A DNA stretch of 44,299 nucleotides from Neobacillus dielmonensis (GCF_000612665.1 NZ_HG942074.1:1-44299); one strand, 5' to 3'. Counted from the first letter of the stretch, positions 1-8,756 are shown. The notes: generated by a model not told the origin, from the letters alone. A program made the numbers and translations.

Positions 1-2
1 CT

Positions 3-915
<913 letters not shown>

Positions 916-935
916 CTTTTTTGAGGTGGATTATT

Positions 936-1547
936 TTGTATATACCCAAACATTTTAAAATCGATGATGAAAAAGTAATTTATGGTTACATTGAAAAGTA
1001 TGGTTTTGCCATTTTATTTTCTCAACATAACGGGGAACCGTGTGCTACCCATCTTCCACTGATATTAAATAGATCTGATCATGCTTTATATGGTCACTTT
1101 GCCCGTCCGAACGGACAATGGAAGGATGCTGAAAATCAACAGGTGCTTGTGGTTTTCCAGGGTCCCCACTGTTATATTTCACCTTCTTGGTACGAAACAA
1201 CAAAAGCAGTGCCCACTTGGAATTATGTTTCGGTCCATGTCTATGGAAATTTAGAGATAATCGAAGATGAAAAAGTAATATTCGATTCATTAGATGACTT
1301 AGTAAATAAATACGAAAAGCCGGATAGTCCTTATAATTTAAATGATGTAGAGCCAAGTTTTATCGAGGGATTGAGCAAAGGAATCGTTGCGTTCAAAATA
1401 AACATCACAAAAATTGAAGCAAAGGCTAAATTAAGCCAAAATCATCCTGTGGAACGACAAGAGTTAGTTATTAAGAATCTGGAAGCCACTTCTCAACAGG
1501 ATAACATACAAGTAGCATCTTTGATGAGGAGTAATCTACAAAAATAA
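936..1547 (+). CDS. paiB: PaiB-like FMN-binding regulator
   Basis: A 203-residue protein with the split-barrel flavin-binding fold of the PaiB family (MYIPKHF start, GHFARPNGQW, YISPSWY and VPTWNYVSVHVYG blocks). PaiB is described as a negative regulator of sporulation and degradative-enzyme genes, although its fold suggests a small-molecule or flavin-binding role. The TTG at 936 is preferred to the TTG at 921 because GAGGTGG at 923-929 is spaced 6 nt before it and because the protein then begins MYIPK as in the family. It follows paiA by 20 bp and is the last gene of the unit, being followed by a strong terminator. Confidence 0.82.
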   Translation: MYIPKHFKIDDEKVIYGYIEKYGFAILFSQHNGEPCATHLPLILNRSDHALYGHFARPNGQWKDAENQQVLVVFQGPHCYISPSWYETTKAVPTWNYVSVHVYGNLEIIEDEKVIFDSLDDLVNKYEKPDSPYNLNDVEPSFIEGLSKGIVAFKINITKIEAKAKLSQNHPVERQELVIKNLEATSQQDNIQVASLMRSNLQK

Positions 1548-1566
1548 AATAGATAAAAACACTAAA

Positions 1567-1606
1567 ACGGCTTAGGCGAAACATCCTAAGCCGTTGTTAC
1601 TTTTAT
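1567..1606 (+). terminator. Intrinsic terminator after paiB
   Basis: A perfect 10-bp stem, ACGGCTTAGG paired with CCTAAGCCGT, has an 8-nt loop and is followed by a U-rich stretch (TGTTACTTTTAT). It closes the marR-paiA-paiB unit. Confidence 0.8.
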
Positions 1607-1629
1607 AGCAAGGAAAATAATTATATGCA

Positions 1630-1658
1630 TTGCCTAACAATGTACCTTGTTATACAAT
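1630..1658 (+). promoter_or_regulatory. Sigma-A-type promoter of the padR operon
   Basis: TTGCCT at 1630-1635 and TACAAT at 1653-1658 are separated by 17 bp. The sequence ACAATGTA occurs twice across the spacer and -10 region, a possible PadR autoregulatory site. Confidence 0.5.
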
Positions 1659-1688
1659 GTAAGTAGAAAAAATTGGAGGAAAATTCAT

Positions 1689-2015
1689 ATGGACAGAGAA
1701 CTATTGAAAGGGAGCATTGAAATATTATTGCTATCCTTATTAGTGGAGCAGGATTGTTATGGCTATGAAATGACCAAGAAACTGCGGTTGTTAAGTGATG
1801 ATACGTACCATATGAATGAGGGTACCCTTTACCCTGCCCTGAAGAGACTGGAAACAAAGGATTGTGTGGTGTCGTATTGGCAGGAAGGTTTAGATGGCAG
1901 CAGGAGGAAGTACTATACCATCACGAATACAGGACGAAGGATGTTGGCTGATAAGCTGCAGAGCTGGAAACAAATCGATCAGTTAATCGACAAAACGCTG
2001 GAGGGTCTTTCATGA
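1689..2015 (+). CDS. PadR-family transcriptional regulator
   Basis: A 108-residue PadR repressor of the short subfamily. The N-terminal winged helix reads LLKGSIEILLLSLL, GYEMTKKL, NEGTLYPALKRLE and then the wing with GSRRKYYTIT, all family hallmarks. The ATG at 1689 is chosen over the upstream in-frame codon at 1647 because GGAGGA at 1675-1680 precedes it at normal spacing and the protein then starts directly at the conserved MDRELLKG. The stop overlaps the start of the next gene (ATGA at 2012-2015), so the two are translationally coupled. Such PadR/membrane-protein pairs are common in Bacilli and often respond to envelope or drug stress; the effector is unknown. Confidence 0.9.
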   Translation: MDRELLKGSIEILLLSLLVEQDCYGYEMTKKLRLLSDDTYHMNEGTLYPALKRLETKDCVVSYWQEGLDGSRRKYYTITNTGRRMLADKLQSWKQIDQLIDKTLEGLS

Positions 2016-2665
2016 AAAAACTGGAGCAGTATGTTGAAAGGATTGTCTTGGACTTGCCGATGACCGATGAGGAAAGAAAGGACCTACAGGAGGAGCTTTC
2101 CGTTCATTTAAAGGAGCATGTGAAAGAACTCATGATTAAGGGACTCCCCGAGGAAGAAGCGATTGGGGAAGCGATGAAGGCTTTTGGGCATGAGGATCAA
2201 ATAAATTGGGAATTGAGAAAGGCGATTTTCCCGTTCTATAAATTGGTACGATTTCTCTGGAATGTTGTCTTTGTTACGTTCGGACTAAGTGCCATTTCTT
2301 ATTCGGTGTCTGAATATTATCATCCGGAATTTGAAAATACGGTCCCTTTGTATAGTATCATCATGGGCTTCTTAATCATTTTCGTTATCGCGGCAGCAAT
2401 CGAGGCCATTTATGAAGGTGTTCTCGACTTGTTCAAAGGGAGATGGTTTGCCAATCCGTGGCTTGTCTTTTTACCGCCGGCTCTTGTGATTGCCGGTATC
2501 CAGACCTTGACGCTAATTGAAAACCCGGACCAATATCAAGATGGTTTTTGGCTCGATTTATATGCCATCCCGATCTCCACTGTCCTTTATTTATTCGCCA
2601 GACAACTGTTCAACATGGCTTTCCCAAGAAAAAATCAATCGTTTAATGGAAAAAAGGCAGTTTAG
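2012..2665 (+). CDS. Permease-prefix-domain membrane protein (DUF1700-like)
   Basis: A 217-residue protein. Residues 1-70 form a soluble helical region (KKLEQYVERIVLDLP, LQEELSVHLKEHV, EEAIGEAMKAFG) that matches the permease prefix/HAAS-type domain commonly encoded right after padR genes. Four predicted membrane segments follow at about 80-98, 112-132, 148-167 and 182-202. The 4-nt overlap with padR indicates co-translation and a shared job, probably signalling or modulating the PadR response at the membrane. The function is not established, and no transporter catalytic domain is present. Confidence 0.65.
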   Translation: MKKLEQYVERIVLDLPMTDEERKDLQEELSVHLKEHVKELMIKGLPEEEAIGEAMKAFGHEDQINWELRKAIFPFYKLVRFLWNVVFVTFGLSAISYSVSEYYHPEFENTVPLYSIIMGFLIIFVIAAAIEAIYEGVLDLFKGRWFANPWLVFLPPALVIAGIQTLTLIENPDQYQDGFWLDLYAIPISTVLYLFARQLFNMAFPRKNQSFNGKKAV

Positions 2666-2747
2666 TAGTGGGGAAGATGTCTGTAGTTTTTTATTTGTGA
2701 GGGAAATAGATAATTTGGAAAAAGTAATAATATCCTCATGTGAATAT

Positions 2748-2786
2748 ATATAAACACAAATAAGGCCTTCTCGTTTAAAGAAGGCC
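2748..2786 (-). terminator. Terminator of the 2836-3456 gene, possibly bidirectional
   Basis: An 8-bp stem, GGCCTTCT paired with AGAAGGCC at 2764-2771 and 2779-2786, has a 7-nt loop. Read on the minus strand it is followed by TTATTTGTGTTTAT, so it best serves the minus-strand gene, while also lying downstream of the padR operon. Confidence 0.6.
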
Positions 2787-2835
2787 CTAATGGAGTTATT
2801 CATTAGTTAATAGAATTCTGTTCTAGTTCAGAGCA

Positions 2836-3456
2836 TTATAAACTTTGTAATTCGTTTTCGAGCTGTTTAATTTCTTCATTTAAGCTTGTCATTTCATCTG
2901 TCAGCTTTTTCTTCATTTCATCATTATCAAGATTTTTCGCAAACTCATCCAATTTCGCATCTATATTTCTTTTCTTATTGGCGATTTCTTCCTTAATTTG
3001 TAGTTTTCTTTTTTCAGCATCCATATTATTTTTCTTGTTTTGAAGTTCTTCAATTTTCTGCTGATATTGTTCAATTTGTTTATCAATTGATTCTTCCGAT
3101 AAAGTTTTAGGTTCGATAAAGAATGGATCATTTAAAAGTGAGAAATTATTTTTGCTGAAAAATGGACTTGCTTCTTGGAAAAATTGTTGAATATGATCAT
3201 GATACTTTTTAAATTCAGATTCTATATTAGGGAACCATTGATTTTGGGCTGTCAATTCATTCCATGCTTGGTCAAACGCAGCTTGATCATTATGTTTGGC
3301 TGCTACTTCTAATTTATTTCGAAGGCTCTCAAAAGTTTTTTCATCGATGGAATTGGTTGAAAAACGGTAAACGGCGCCATTTGGGGCTTTCATCTCCAAT
3401 TCTTTTTGACCATCCAACATGGATTTAAAGAAATCTTTATTAAAAAATGGAAACAT
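2836..3456 (-). CDS. Unknown coiled-coil protein under apparent CtsR control
   Basis: I do not recognise this 206-residue protein. It is soluble and highly charged, starts MFPFFNKDFF, has a mixed N-terminal half rich in Phe, Trp and Asn, and ends in a long heptad-like coiled coil (about residues 125-206) rich in Lys, Glu, Gln and Asn. There is no signal peptide or membrane segment. The start is set by AGGAGG at 3465-3470, 8 nt upstream. It is a single-gene unit with its own sigma-A promoter bracketed by two CtsR-type operators, which places it in the heat-shock/protein-quality-control regulon. A chaperone-like or adaptor role is plausible by regulon membership only. Confidence 0.8.
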   Translation of the reverse strand: MFPFFNKDFFKSMLDGQKELEMKAPNGAVYRFSTNSIDEKTFESLRNKLEVAAKHNDQAAFDQAWNELTAQNQWFPNIESEFKKYHDHIQQFFQEASPFFSKNNFSLLNDPFFIEPKTLSEESIDKQIEQYQQKIEELQNKKNNMDAEKRKLQIKEEIANKKRNIDAKLDEFAKNLDNDEMKKKLTDEMTSLNEEIKQLENELQSL

Positions 3457-3514
3457 ATGAAAAACCTCCTAAATGTTAATTGTTTCATTGGCTTTAGGTC
3501 ATAGATAGTTTGAC

Positions 3515-3531
3515 TTTGACTAACTTTGACC
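3515..3531 (-). promoter_or_regulatory. CtsR-type operator, promoter-downstream copy
   Basis: On the minus strand the site reads GGTCAAA-GTT-AGTCAAA, the tandem heptad with 3-nt spacing typical of CtsR boxes. It lies just downstream of the predicted transcription start, and a further overlapping AGTCAAA follows at 3509-3515. Confidence 0.75.
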
Positions 3532-3543
3532 TTCTACAATTAT

Positions 3544-3572
3544 GTTATACACCCTATGCCTGAAATAGTCAA
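3544..3572 (-). promoter_or_regulatory. Sigma-A promoter of the CtsR-controlled gene
   Basis: On the minus strand, TTGACT (3567-3572) and TATAAC (3544-3549) are separated by exactly 17 bp. The position between two CtsR boxes would allow occlusion of RNA polymerase from both sides. Confidence 0.75.
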
Positions 3573-3579
3573 TAATTAA

Positions 3580-3596
3580 TTTGACCTTTTTTGACT
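3580..3596 (-). promoter_or_regulatory. CtsR-type operator, promoter-upstream copy
   Basis: On the minus strand the site reads AGTCAAA-AAA-GGTCAAA, an exact match to the CtsR heptad-spacer-heptad pattern, placed immediately upstream of the -35 element. Confidence 0.78.
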
Positions 3597-3731
3597 AAAG
3601 GCTTAAAACGATATGAAAAGAATGAAAGAATTGACGAGCATGTAAGAACAAACCAGAGGAATCTATTAAGCAATTGGCGAATTTTTCAAGAAGGAGGTTG
3701 GCTAATTTTCAGCAGGAGAGGTGAATAAAGG

Positions 3732-4388
3732 TTGATTACAATCATGATTGTGGAAGACCAGGAATTAATTCGCAAAAGCTTAAAAATCGTCTTGGAAAGC
3801 ATGGCAGACATAAGAATTATCTCATTAGCAGAAAATGGGCAGGTTGCAATCGAAAACTGTAAACGGGAGCTGCCAGATATCATCCTGATGGATATTCAAA
3901 TGCCTGAAATGGACGGTGTGGAAGCTACTAAAATCATTAAAGAAAAATGGCCGGGTTCAAAGGTTATCATCCTAACAACCTTTGAAGATATTCATTATGT
4001 ACGCATTGCTTTAAATGCGGGGGCTGAAGGATATATCCTTAAAGCAGTTGACCCTCAGTTTTTAATTAAGGGAATCGAGTTAATCCATCATGGCGGTTCA
4101 CTTATCCCACAGCATTTGGCTAAAGAGGTTTTTCAAAGTTCGTCCGTTGATTTGAAGGAAGATGGACAAGATATTGGGGATAATCCTTATGACTTAAGCC
4201 AGCAGGAATATAAAGTGCTTCGATTATTGTCGCAAGGGCTCCAAAATAAGGCTATCGCTGAGAGAATGTTTTTATCATTGGGTACGGTAAAAAATTATAT
4301 TTCGAGCATCTATTCGAAATTAGATGTGAAGAACCGTTCAGAAGCCGTTACGAAAGCAATGGAAGAATGCTTGCTGCAACAGGATTAA
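3732..4388 (+). CDS. NarL/FixJ-type response regulator, orphan
   Basis: A 218-residue two-component regulator. The receiver domain (about 1-120) has the acidic pocket E8/D9, the phosphoacceptor D54 in ILMDIQMPEMDG, the switch residue T83 and K104. A LuxR-type helix-turn-helix follows at about 152-215 (LSQQEYKVLRLLSQG, NKAIAERM, TVKNYISSIYSKL). Translation starts at TTG 3732 behind GGAGAGGTGA. These regulators are normally paired with a 7TM or HisKA_3 histidine kinase, but none is adjacent: the upstream gene is divergent and the downstream one is a protease. The partner is elsewhere or has been lost. Confidence 0.88.
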   Translation: MITIMIVEDQELIRKSLKIVLESMADIRIISLAENGQVAIENCKRELPDIILMDIQMPEMDGVEATKIIKEKWPGSKVIILTTFEDIHYVRIALNAGAEGYILKAVDPQFLIKGIELIHHGGSLIPQHLAKEVFQSSSVDLKEDGQDIGDNPYDLSQQEYKVLRLLSQGLQNKAIAERMFLSLGTVKNYISSIYSKLDVKNRSEAVTKAMEECLLQQD

Positions 4389-4413
4389 CGTAAAGCGCTG
4401 GGGCTGTCCAACA

Positions 4414-4434
4414 AGGGAGAGCTCCCTATTTTTA
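4414..4434 (+). terminator. Short terminator after the response regulator
   Basis: AGGGA and TCCCT are paired around the loop GAGC and followed by ATTTTTATA. The stem is short, so efficiency is uncertain. Confidence 0.5.
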
Positions 4435-4562
4435 TATGTCACCAGAAACCATTACCAAAAGTCATTATAAACCTCTATAATCGTGACTTTTCGGCACTAC
4501 ATGACTGATCAACAAAATATTACAGTAAGGATGTGAAGTTTAACAAAGAAAGGAAGATCACA

Positions 4563-5393
4563 ATGAAAAAGAACCTCCTTCGCTCATTAGCCATAATTTT
4601 AATCAATGTCCTGACTGTTTTTCTGCTGTTTTTTTTATGGGGCGAAAAGATGCAAACCGCATCTCTTAAGGATTGGGGTATACTGGCGTCAATTGGTGCC
4701 ATACTTCAAACTGTAACTATCTTGTTATTCTACAAATTTGTCGATAAAAAAACTTTCAATTCCCTGCATGTAAAAATGAATAAAAAGGACCTGTTATTTT
4801 CAGTCATTTCATTTGTTGCAACCATTAGCTTATTTTTCATCTACATTCCGTTAGCTACGAAGGGAGAACATTTCATCATCAGTTGGGATTTTCAAAAGTT
4901 AACAAGTGTTGGTTTTTATCTGATATTGTTATTGATTTGTTTTGCATGGTTCACTGCTGCACTTTCCGAAGAAGTTTTGTACAGATGGTATCTTGTGATG
5001 AACTTGCAACATTTGGGCAGAGGTAAACTGTATCTGGTCACCACTTTGTTTTTCGTGCTATCACATGTCTTCAAGGGGTTTGATCCTGGGTATTTAATTT
5101 TTTTAATCATTACCGGCTGTTGTTTAATGTATGTATATTTAAGAACGGGCGGCAAAATAATCCCTGTTACAATTGCCCATATGGCTCAAAACTTAGCAAG
5201 CGGTCAAATTATTGGGAATACGGATCTGTCCATTCTCCATTTTGAATCAGAACTTAATGTGATTCATTTTATGATTTTGACAATTCTCTATAATCTATTA
5301 ATCATGGTCTTATCGACAGTTATCTATAAAAAACATGAAGGACTGCAATTTAAATCAGGTAAAACTATATCACTCCTAGGATTACAACAGTGA
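4563..5393 (+). CDS. CPBP-family intramembrane metalloprotease
   Basis: A 276-residue polytopic membrane protein with the three CPBP (CAAX protease/bacteriocin-processing, Abi) motifs: EExxxR as E136-E-V-L-Y-R141, FxxxH ending at H168 in FVLSH, and HxxxN as H206-MAQ-N210. These ligate the catalytic metal in the membrane. The ATG at 4563 has AAAGGAAG upstream at good spacing; a GTG at 4533 is an alternative that would add 10 residues. Relatives process peptides, give bacteriocin self-immunity or cleave anti-sigma factors. No substrate gene adjoins, so the role is open. Immunity for the distant TOMM cluster is possible but unsupported. Confidence 0.85.
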   Translation: MKKNLLRSLAIILINVLTVFLLFFLWGEKMQTASLKDWGILASIGAILQTVTILLFYKFVDKKTFNSLHVKMNKKDLLFSVISFVATISLFFIYIPLATKGEHFIISWDFQKLTSVGFYLILLLICFAWFTAALSEEVLYRWYLVMNLQHLGRGKLYLVTTLFFVLSHVFKGFDPGYLIFLIITGCCLMYVYLRTGGKIIPVTIAHMAQNLASGQIIGNTDLSILHFESELNVIHFMILTILYNLLIMVLSTVIYKKHEGLQFKSGKTISLLGLQQ

Positions 5394-5528
5394 AAACCTA
5401 ATGTATCTTGCCTTTTAATTCTTCTTTCATGTGTTACCAATAGAAGTATTGTCACTTGACGTGATGAAGGATTTGAGAAAGTGGATACTGATGAGAGAGA
5501 GGAGTTCAACAAACTTGGGGCCGTTTTT

Positions 5529-5612
5529 ATGAAAATTATAAAATTTGGTTACTTCACAATCTTGTTAATGTGGTATTTTTTATATAAAGAAATTGTAGTT
5601 AAAGAAAATTGA
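5529..5612 (+). CDS. Possible 27-residue hydrophobic peptide
   Basis: An ATG-started ORF encodes a peptide beginning MKIIKFGYFTIL with one short hydrophobic stretch and a charged tail (KEIVVKEN). There is only a weak upstream purine stretch (TTGGGG) and no homology I can recall. It lies in the 245-bp gap between the CPBP protease and the methyltransferase and overlaps nothing. It is listed as possible only. Confidence 0.22.
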   Translation: MKIIKFGYFTILLMWYFLYKEIVVKEN

Positions 5613-5638
5613 TAGAGTTTAGAATTTGGGTGAAGTTA

Positions 5639-6457
5639 ATGACGGGATTGAATAGGAATAATATAGAGCGTTTTAACGGGTACGGTTCGCTATATGATCA
5701 AAATCGTCCGAGTGCGCCGAATGAAGTGGTGAAAATAGTAACTACTTACTTGAAAGATAGCCCTAAGTTAGTAGTGGATGTTGGCTGTGGCACCGGTCTT
5801 TCTACTTTTATTTGGCTTGGTGAAGCTGAAAAAGTAATAGGAGTAGAACCAAATGATGATATGCGTGAGGTGGCCGTATCGCATTGGGAAGAAGCCCAAA
5901 AGCCGTCTGGAATTATATTTGTCAAAGCATTATCACATCAGCTTGGCCTGCCTGACGAAACAGCAGATATCATTACTTGTTCACAATCCTTTCATTGGAT
6001 GGAGCCGCAATCCACTTTAAAAGAATTTGCGCGGGTCCTTCGTCCGAATGGAATATTTGCGGCCTATGATTGTGATTGGCCGCCAACTTGTGACTGGAAT
6101 TTGGAAGAACATTTTATGAAATTATATTACCATGCCGACGAGTGGCTTTCCCAACTTCTTCCTTCTGAAAGGCAGGCACATAAATGGAAAAAAGAGAACC
6201 ATCTGCACCAAATTCAACAATCCGGCTTATTTTCTTTTTCAAAGGAAATTGTCTTTCATCACTGGGAAAAATGTGATGCTGCACGTTACGCCAATATTGC
6301 ATATAGTCAAGGCGGACTACAAACAGCATTAAAATTAGGGGTACTAGAGCTCGAAACAGCATTCCAAGATTTTAGAGCCCACGTTGAAGAGGTTTTTTCT
6401 GGCGAAACGAAAGAAATTCTATTTAGTTACCGAATGCGTTTAGGAGTAAAAAAATAA
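5639..6457 (+). CDS. Class I SAM-dependent methyltransferase
   Basis: A 272-residue Rossmann-fold methyltransferase of the Methyltransf_11 type. Motif I is VVDVGCGTGLS (about 45-55), followed by the acidic residue of motif II in VIGVEPNDDM, motif III around ADIITCSQSFHWM and motif IV in LKEFARVLRPNGIFAAYD. The W-rich SFHWME block is typical of the trans-aconitate/ubiquinone-like group, but the acceptor cannot be predicted. The ATG at 5639 is preferred to 5609 because the protein then starts just before the conserved RFNGYGSLYDQNRP segment. It is a single gene, followed by a weak hairpin (CGAAGC/GCTTCG, 6459-6479). Confidence 0.82.
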   Translation: MTGLNRNNIERFNGYGSLYDQNRPSAPNEVVKIVTTYLKDSPKLVVDVGCGTGLSTFIWLGEAEKVIGVEPNDDMREVAVSHWEEAQKPSGIIFVKALSHQLGLPDETADIITCSQSFHWMEPQSTLKEFARVLRPNGIFAAYDCDWPPTCDWNLEEHFMKLYYHADEWLSQLLPSERQAHKWKKENHLHQIQQSGLFSFSKEIVFHHWEKCDAARYANIAYSQGGLQTALKLGVLELETAFQDFRAHVEEVFSGETKEILFSYRMRLGVKK

Positions 6458-6577
6458 CCGAAGCGGACAGTAAGCTTCGTTATAGGCGCCTGCCACTAGT
6501 TATTGCATTCCCAATGAATGATTTGAGTGATGGCGTGGAGTCCAAAATAGTAATTATGTACAGAAAAGAGAATAGAG

Positions 6578-7495
6578 ATGACATTACAACAATTAAAATA
6601 TGTGATTGAAGTGGCCAGAAGCCGGTCAATCAACAAAGCGGCACAAAGGTTATTTATTAGTCAACCGAGCCTTTCTAACGCGTTAAAAGAGCTGGAAGAC
6701 GAACTAGGAATTACGATCTTTTCCCGAACCAATAAGGGAATCGTGATCACCCCTGAAGGAACGGAGTTCTTAGGTTATGCCAGGCAGGTAGTGGAACAGG
6801 CAGAACTCCTTGAGAATCGCTATAACAACACACGGTCAACTCAGCAGCACTTTTCTGTATCAGCCCAGCACTATGCCTTTGCGGTAAGTGCCTTTGTCCG
6901 GCTTCTGCAAGAGTATGATCGGGAGGAATACGAGTTCACATTACGTGAAACCAAGACCTATGAAATCATTGATGACGTGAAAAACCTGCGCAGTGAAATA
7001 GGCATTTTATATGTGAATGATTTTAATAGGAAGGTCATTCAAAAGTTTTTGCGAGAAGGGAATTTAAAGTTCCATGAACTCTTTGAAGCCAAGCCACATG
7101 TGTTTATTAGCTCTACCAACCCGCTGGCAAAAAAGGATTTTGTCACATTAGAAGACTTGGATCCCTATCCGTATCTCTCTTTTGAGCAAGGGGACTATAA
7201 TTCCTTTTATTTTTCCGAGGAGATTCTTAGCACGCTTTCTAGACCGAAGAATATCCGGGTGAGTGATCGGGCCACCTTGTTTAACTTGCTTATTGGACTA
7301 AACGGCTATACCATTTCAACGGGTGTCATTAGTCAGAAATTAAATGGGAAAGACATTATTGCTGTTCCTTTAAAAGTGGATGAACGGATGAATGTTGGCT
7401 ATATTACCCACAAAAACGTCGCAAACAGTACGTTGGCCAACATCTATATTCAATATTTACAAGAAACCATTGAAGAAGAATTGCGGCAGGTATAG
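6578..7495 (+). CDS. LysR-type regulator of methionine metabolism (MtaR/MetR-like)
   Basis: A 305-residue LysR regulator with an N-terminal winged helix-turn-helix (MTLQQLKYVIEVARSRS, NKAAQRLFISQPSLSNALK, LEDELG) and a C-terminal periplasmic-binding-like effector domain from about residue 90. Its stop codon lies within an exact MET-box, the operator known for methionine-related LysR regulators of streptococci (MtaR/MetR), and the next gene is a methionine synthase homologue. I therefore infer that it activates that gene in response to methionine or homocysteine status. It could also autoregulate, although the box is downstream of its own promoter. Confidence 0.85.
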   Translation: MTLQQLKYVIEVARSRSINKAAQRLFISQPSLSNALKELEDELGITIFSRTNKGIVITPEGTEFLGYARQVVEQAELLENRYNNTRSTQQHFSVSAQHYAFAVSAFVRLLQEYDREEYEFTLRETKTYEIIDDVKNLRSEIGILYVNDFNRKVIQKFLREGNLKFHELFEAKPHVFISSTNPLAKKDFVTLEDLDPYPYLSFEQGDYNSFYFSEEILSTLSRPKNIRVSDRATLFNLLIGLNGYTISTGVISQKLNGKDIIAVPLKVDERMNVGYITHKNVANSTLANIYIQYLQETIEEELRQV

Positions 7496-7507
7496 TTTAA
7501 AACTATA
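7491..7507 (+). promoter_or_regulatory. MET-box operator upstream of the metE-like gene
   Basis: The sequence TATAGTTT-A-AAACTATA is a perfect inverted repeat and an exact match to TATAGTTTnAAACTATA, the MET-box bound by MtaR/MetR-type LysR regulators. A third half-site-like ATAGTTTT follows at 7515-7522. The first bases overlap the stop codon of the LysR gene. Confidence 0.75.
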
Positions 7508-7513
7508 ACAAGA

Positions 7514-7540
7514 GATAGTTTTTTCGTGTTACGTTATAAT
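7514..7540 (+). promoter_or_regulatory. Activator-dependent promoter of the metE-like gene
   Basis: A consensus -10, TATAAT, lies at 7535-7540, while the -35 region (near 7514-7519) does not resemble TTGACA. The MET-box centre falls about 48 bp before the inferred start, a normal LysR activation position. Confidence 0.55.
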
Positions 7541-7605
7541 GTCTATGTCATGCTACACTTTCCTTATCGAAAAATAAAGAAGATTTTGAGGAAAGCAGGG
7601 GATTA

Positions 7606-8712
7606 ATGATGACAAAGACTCTCGTTCGCGCTCCATTTAGAGCAGACCATGTGGGAAGTTTATTACGGCCGGAAGCCATTCATCAGGCAAGAAAAGAGTT
7701 CCAAGCAGGCAATATATCTGCACAACAACTGCACGAAATTGAAACACAGGAAATTAAAAAAATCGTTGATAAGCAAATCGAAGTCGGTCTTCAAGCCGTT
7801 ACAGATGGAGAATTTCGCAGAAGATTTTGGCATACTGACTTTCTTGAGCATTTAAACGGCGTAGAGGGCTACGTTCCAGACCATGGATTTGCCTTCAAGG
7901 GTGAAGAAACAGAAAGATATGATGTGCGAGTTATCGGAAAAATCTCGTTTAACCCGGATCACCCGCATGTCAAAGATTTTATCGAATTTAAAGAAATTGT
8001 CGGGGACCGTGCTGTTGCCAAACAAACCATCCCGAGTCCCAATCAATTATTTAACGCTGGGATCCGTAACCTAGAAATTTATCCGGACCTTGAAGAATAT
8101 ACAAATGATGTGATTCAAACCTACCGCGATGCCATCAAAGCCTTTTATGATGCCGGGTGCCGTTACTTGCAGCTGGATGATGTCTACATTGCTGGTTTGA
8201 ATGCACCGGAAATTCCATTTAACGATAGCGGCTATACCCGGGAACAATTAATCGACTTAGCCTTACGAGTGGTGAATGGAGTATTGGAAGATAAACCGGA
8301 AGATCTCACTATTACCACCCATCTTTGCCGTGGTAACTATCGTTCTAAATGGGCATTTGAAGGCAGCTATGCTAAAATTGCACCCACCTTATTTGCAAAA
8401 GAAAAAGTGAATGGATTTTTCCTAGAATATGATGATGACCGTTCAGGTGACTTTGGACCATTGGAGTACATTCCAAATGGCGGCCCGCAAGTCGTGCTAG
8501 GTGTATTCACCTCAAAGCATGGTCAACTAGAAGACAAGGAAAATATTAAAGCACGCGTAGAAGAAGCAACAAAATATGTGCCGTTAGAGCAGTTATGCAT
8601 CAGTCCTCAATGCGGCTTTGCATCTACTCACCATGGAAATATCTTGACTGAAGAAGAGCAATGGGAAAAGTTGAAATATATTGTAGACATTTCGAAAGAG
8701 ATTTGGAGATAA
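7606..8712 (+). CDS. Cobalamin-independent methionine synthase-like protein (YxjG/YxjH family)
   Basis: A 368-residue protein with the MetE C-terminal catalytic barrel only, as in B. subtilis YxjG and YxjH. It lacks the N-terminal half of full-length MetE, so it probably uses a methyl donor other than the polyglutamyl folate, or a reduced partner. Candidate zinc ligands are H239 and C241 (THLCRGN), E274 (FLEYDD) and C336 (SPQCGF). In B. subtilis these genes are under an S-box riboswitch; I see no S-box here, and control seems instead to pass to the upstream LysR and MET-box. Two ATGs (7606 and 7609) follow a GGGG purine stretch. Confidence 0.87.
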   Translation: MMTKTLVRAPFRADHVGSLLRPEAIHQARKEFQAGNISAQQLHEIETQEIKKIVDKQIEVGLQAVTDGEFRRRFWHTDFLEHLNGVEGYVPDHGFAFKGEETERYDVRVIGKISFNPDHPHVKDFIEFKEIVGDRAVAKQTIPSPNQLFNAGIRNLEIYPDLEEYTNDVIQTYRDAIKAFYDAGCRYLQLDDVYIAGLNAPEIPFNDSGYTREQLIDLALRVVNGVLEDKPEDLTITTHLCRGNYRSKWAFEGSYAKIAPTLFAKEKVNGFFLEYDDDRSGDFGPLEYIPNGGPQVVLGVFTSKHGQLEDKENIKARVEEATKYVPLEQLCISPQCGFASTHHGNILTEEEQWEKLKYIVDISKEIWR

Positions 8713-8720
8713 GTTTCTGA

Positions 8721-8752
8721 GCGAACACCTGTCAATGGGTGTTCGCTTTTTC
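8721..8752 (+). terminator. Intrinsic terminator of the metE-like gene
   Basis: A 9-bp perfect stem, GCGAACACC paired with GGTGTTCGC, has an 8-nt loop and is followed by six T residues. Confidence 0.9.
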
Positions 8753-8756
8753 CATT

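Noticed and set aside
4563..5393. CPBP protease as immunity or processing gene of the TOMM cluster
   Set aside because: It is 33 kb away in an unrelated unit; nothing in the sequence links the two.
7496..7524. ATAGTTTT hairpin after the LysR gene considered as an intrinsic terminator
   Set aside because: The stem is weak and AT-only; the exact MET-box palindrome and the promoter immediately after explain the symmetry better.
7541..7605. S-box (SAM) riboswitch before the metE-like gene
   Set aside because: The leader after the promoter is only about 60 nt and shows none of the conserved S-box segments.
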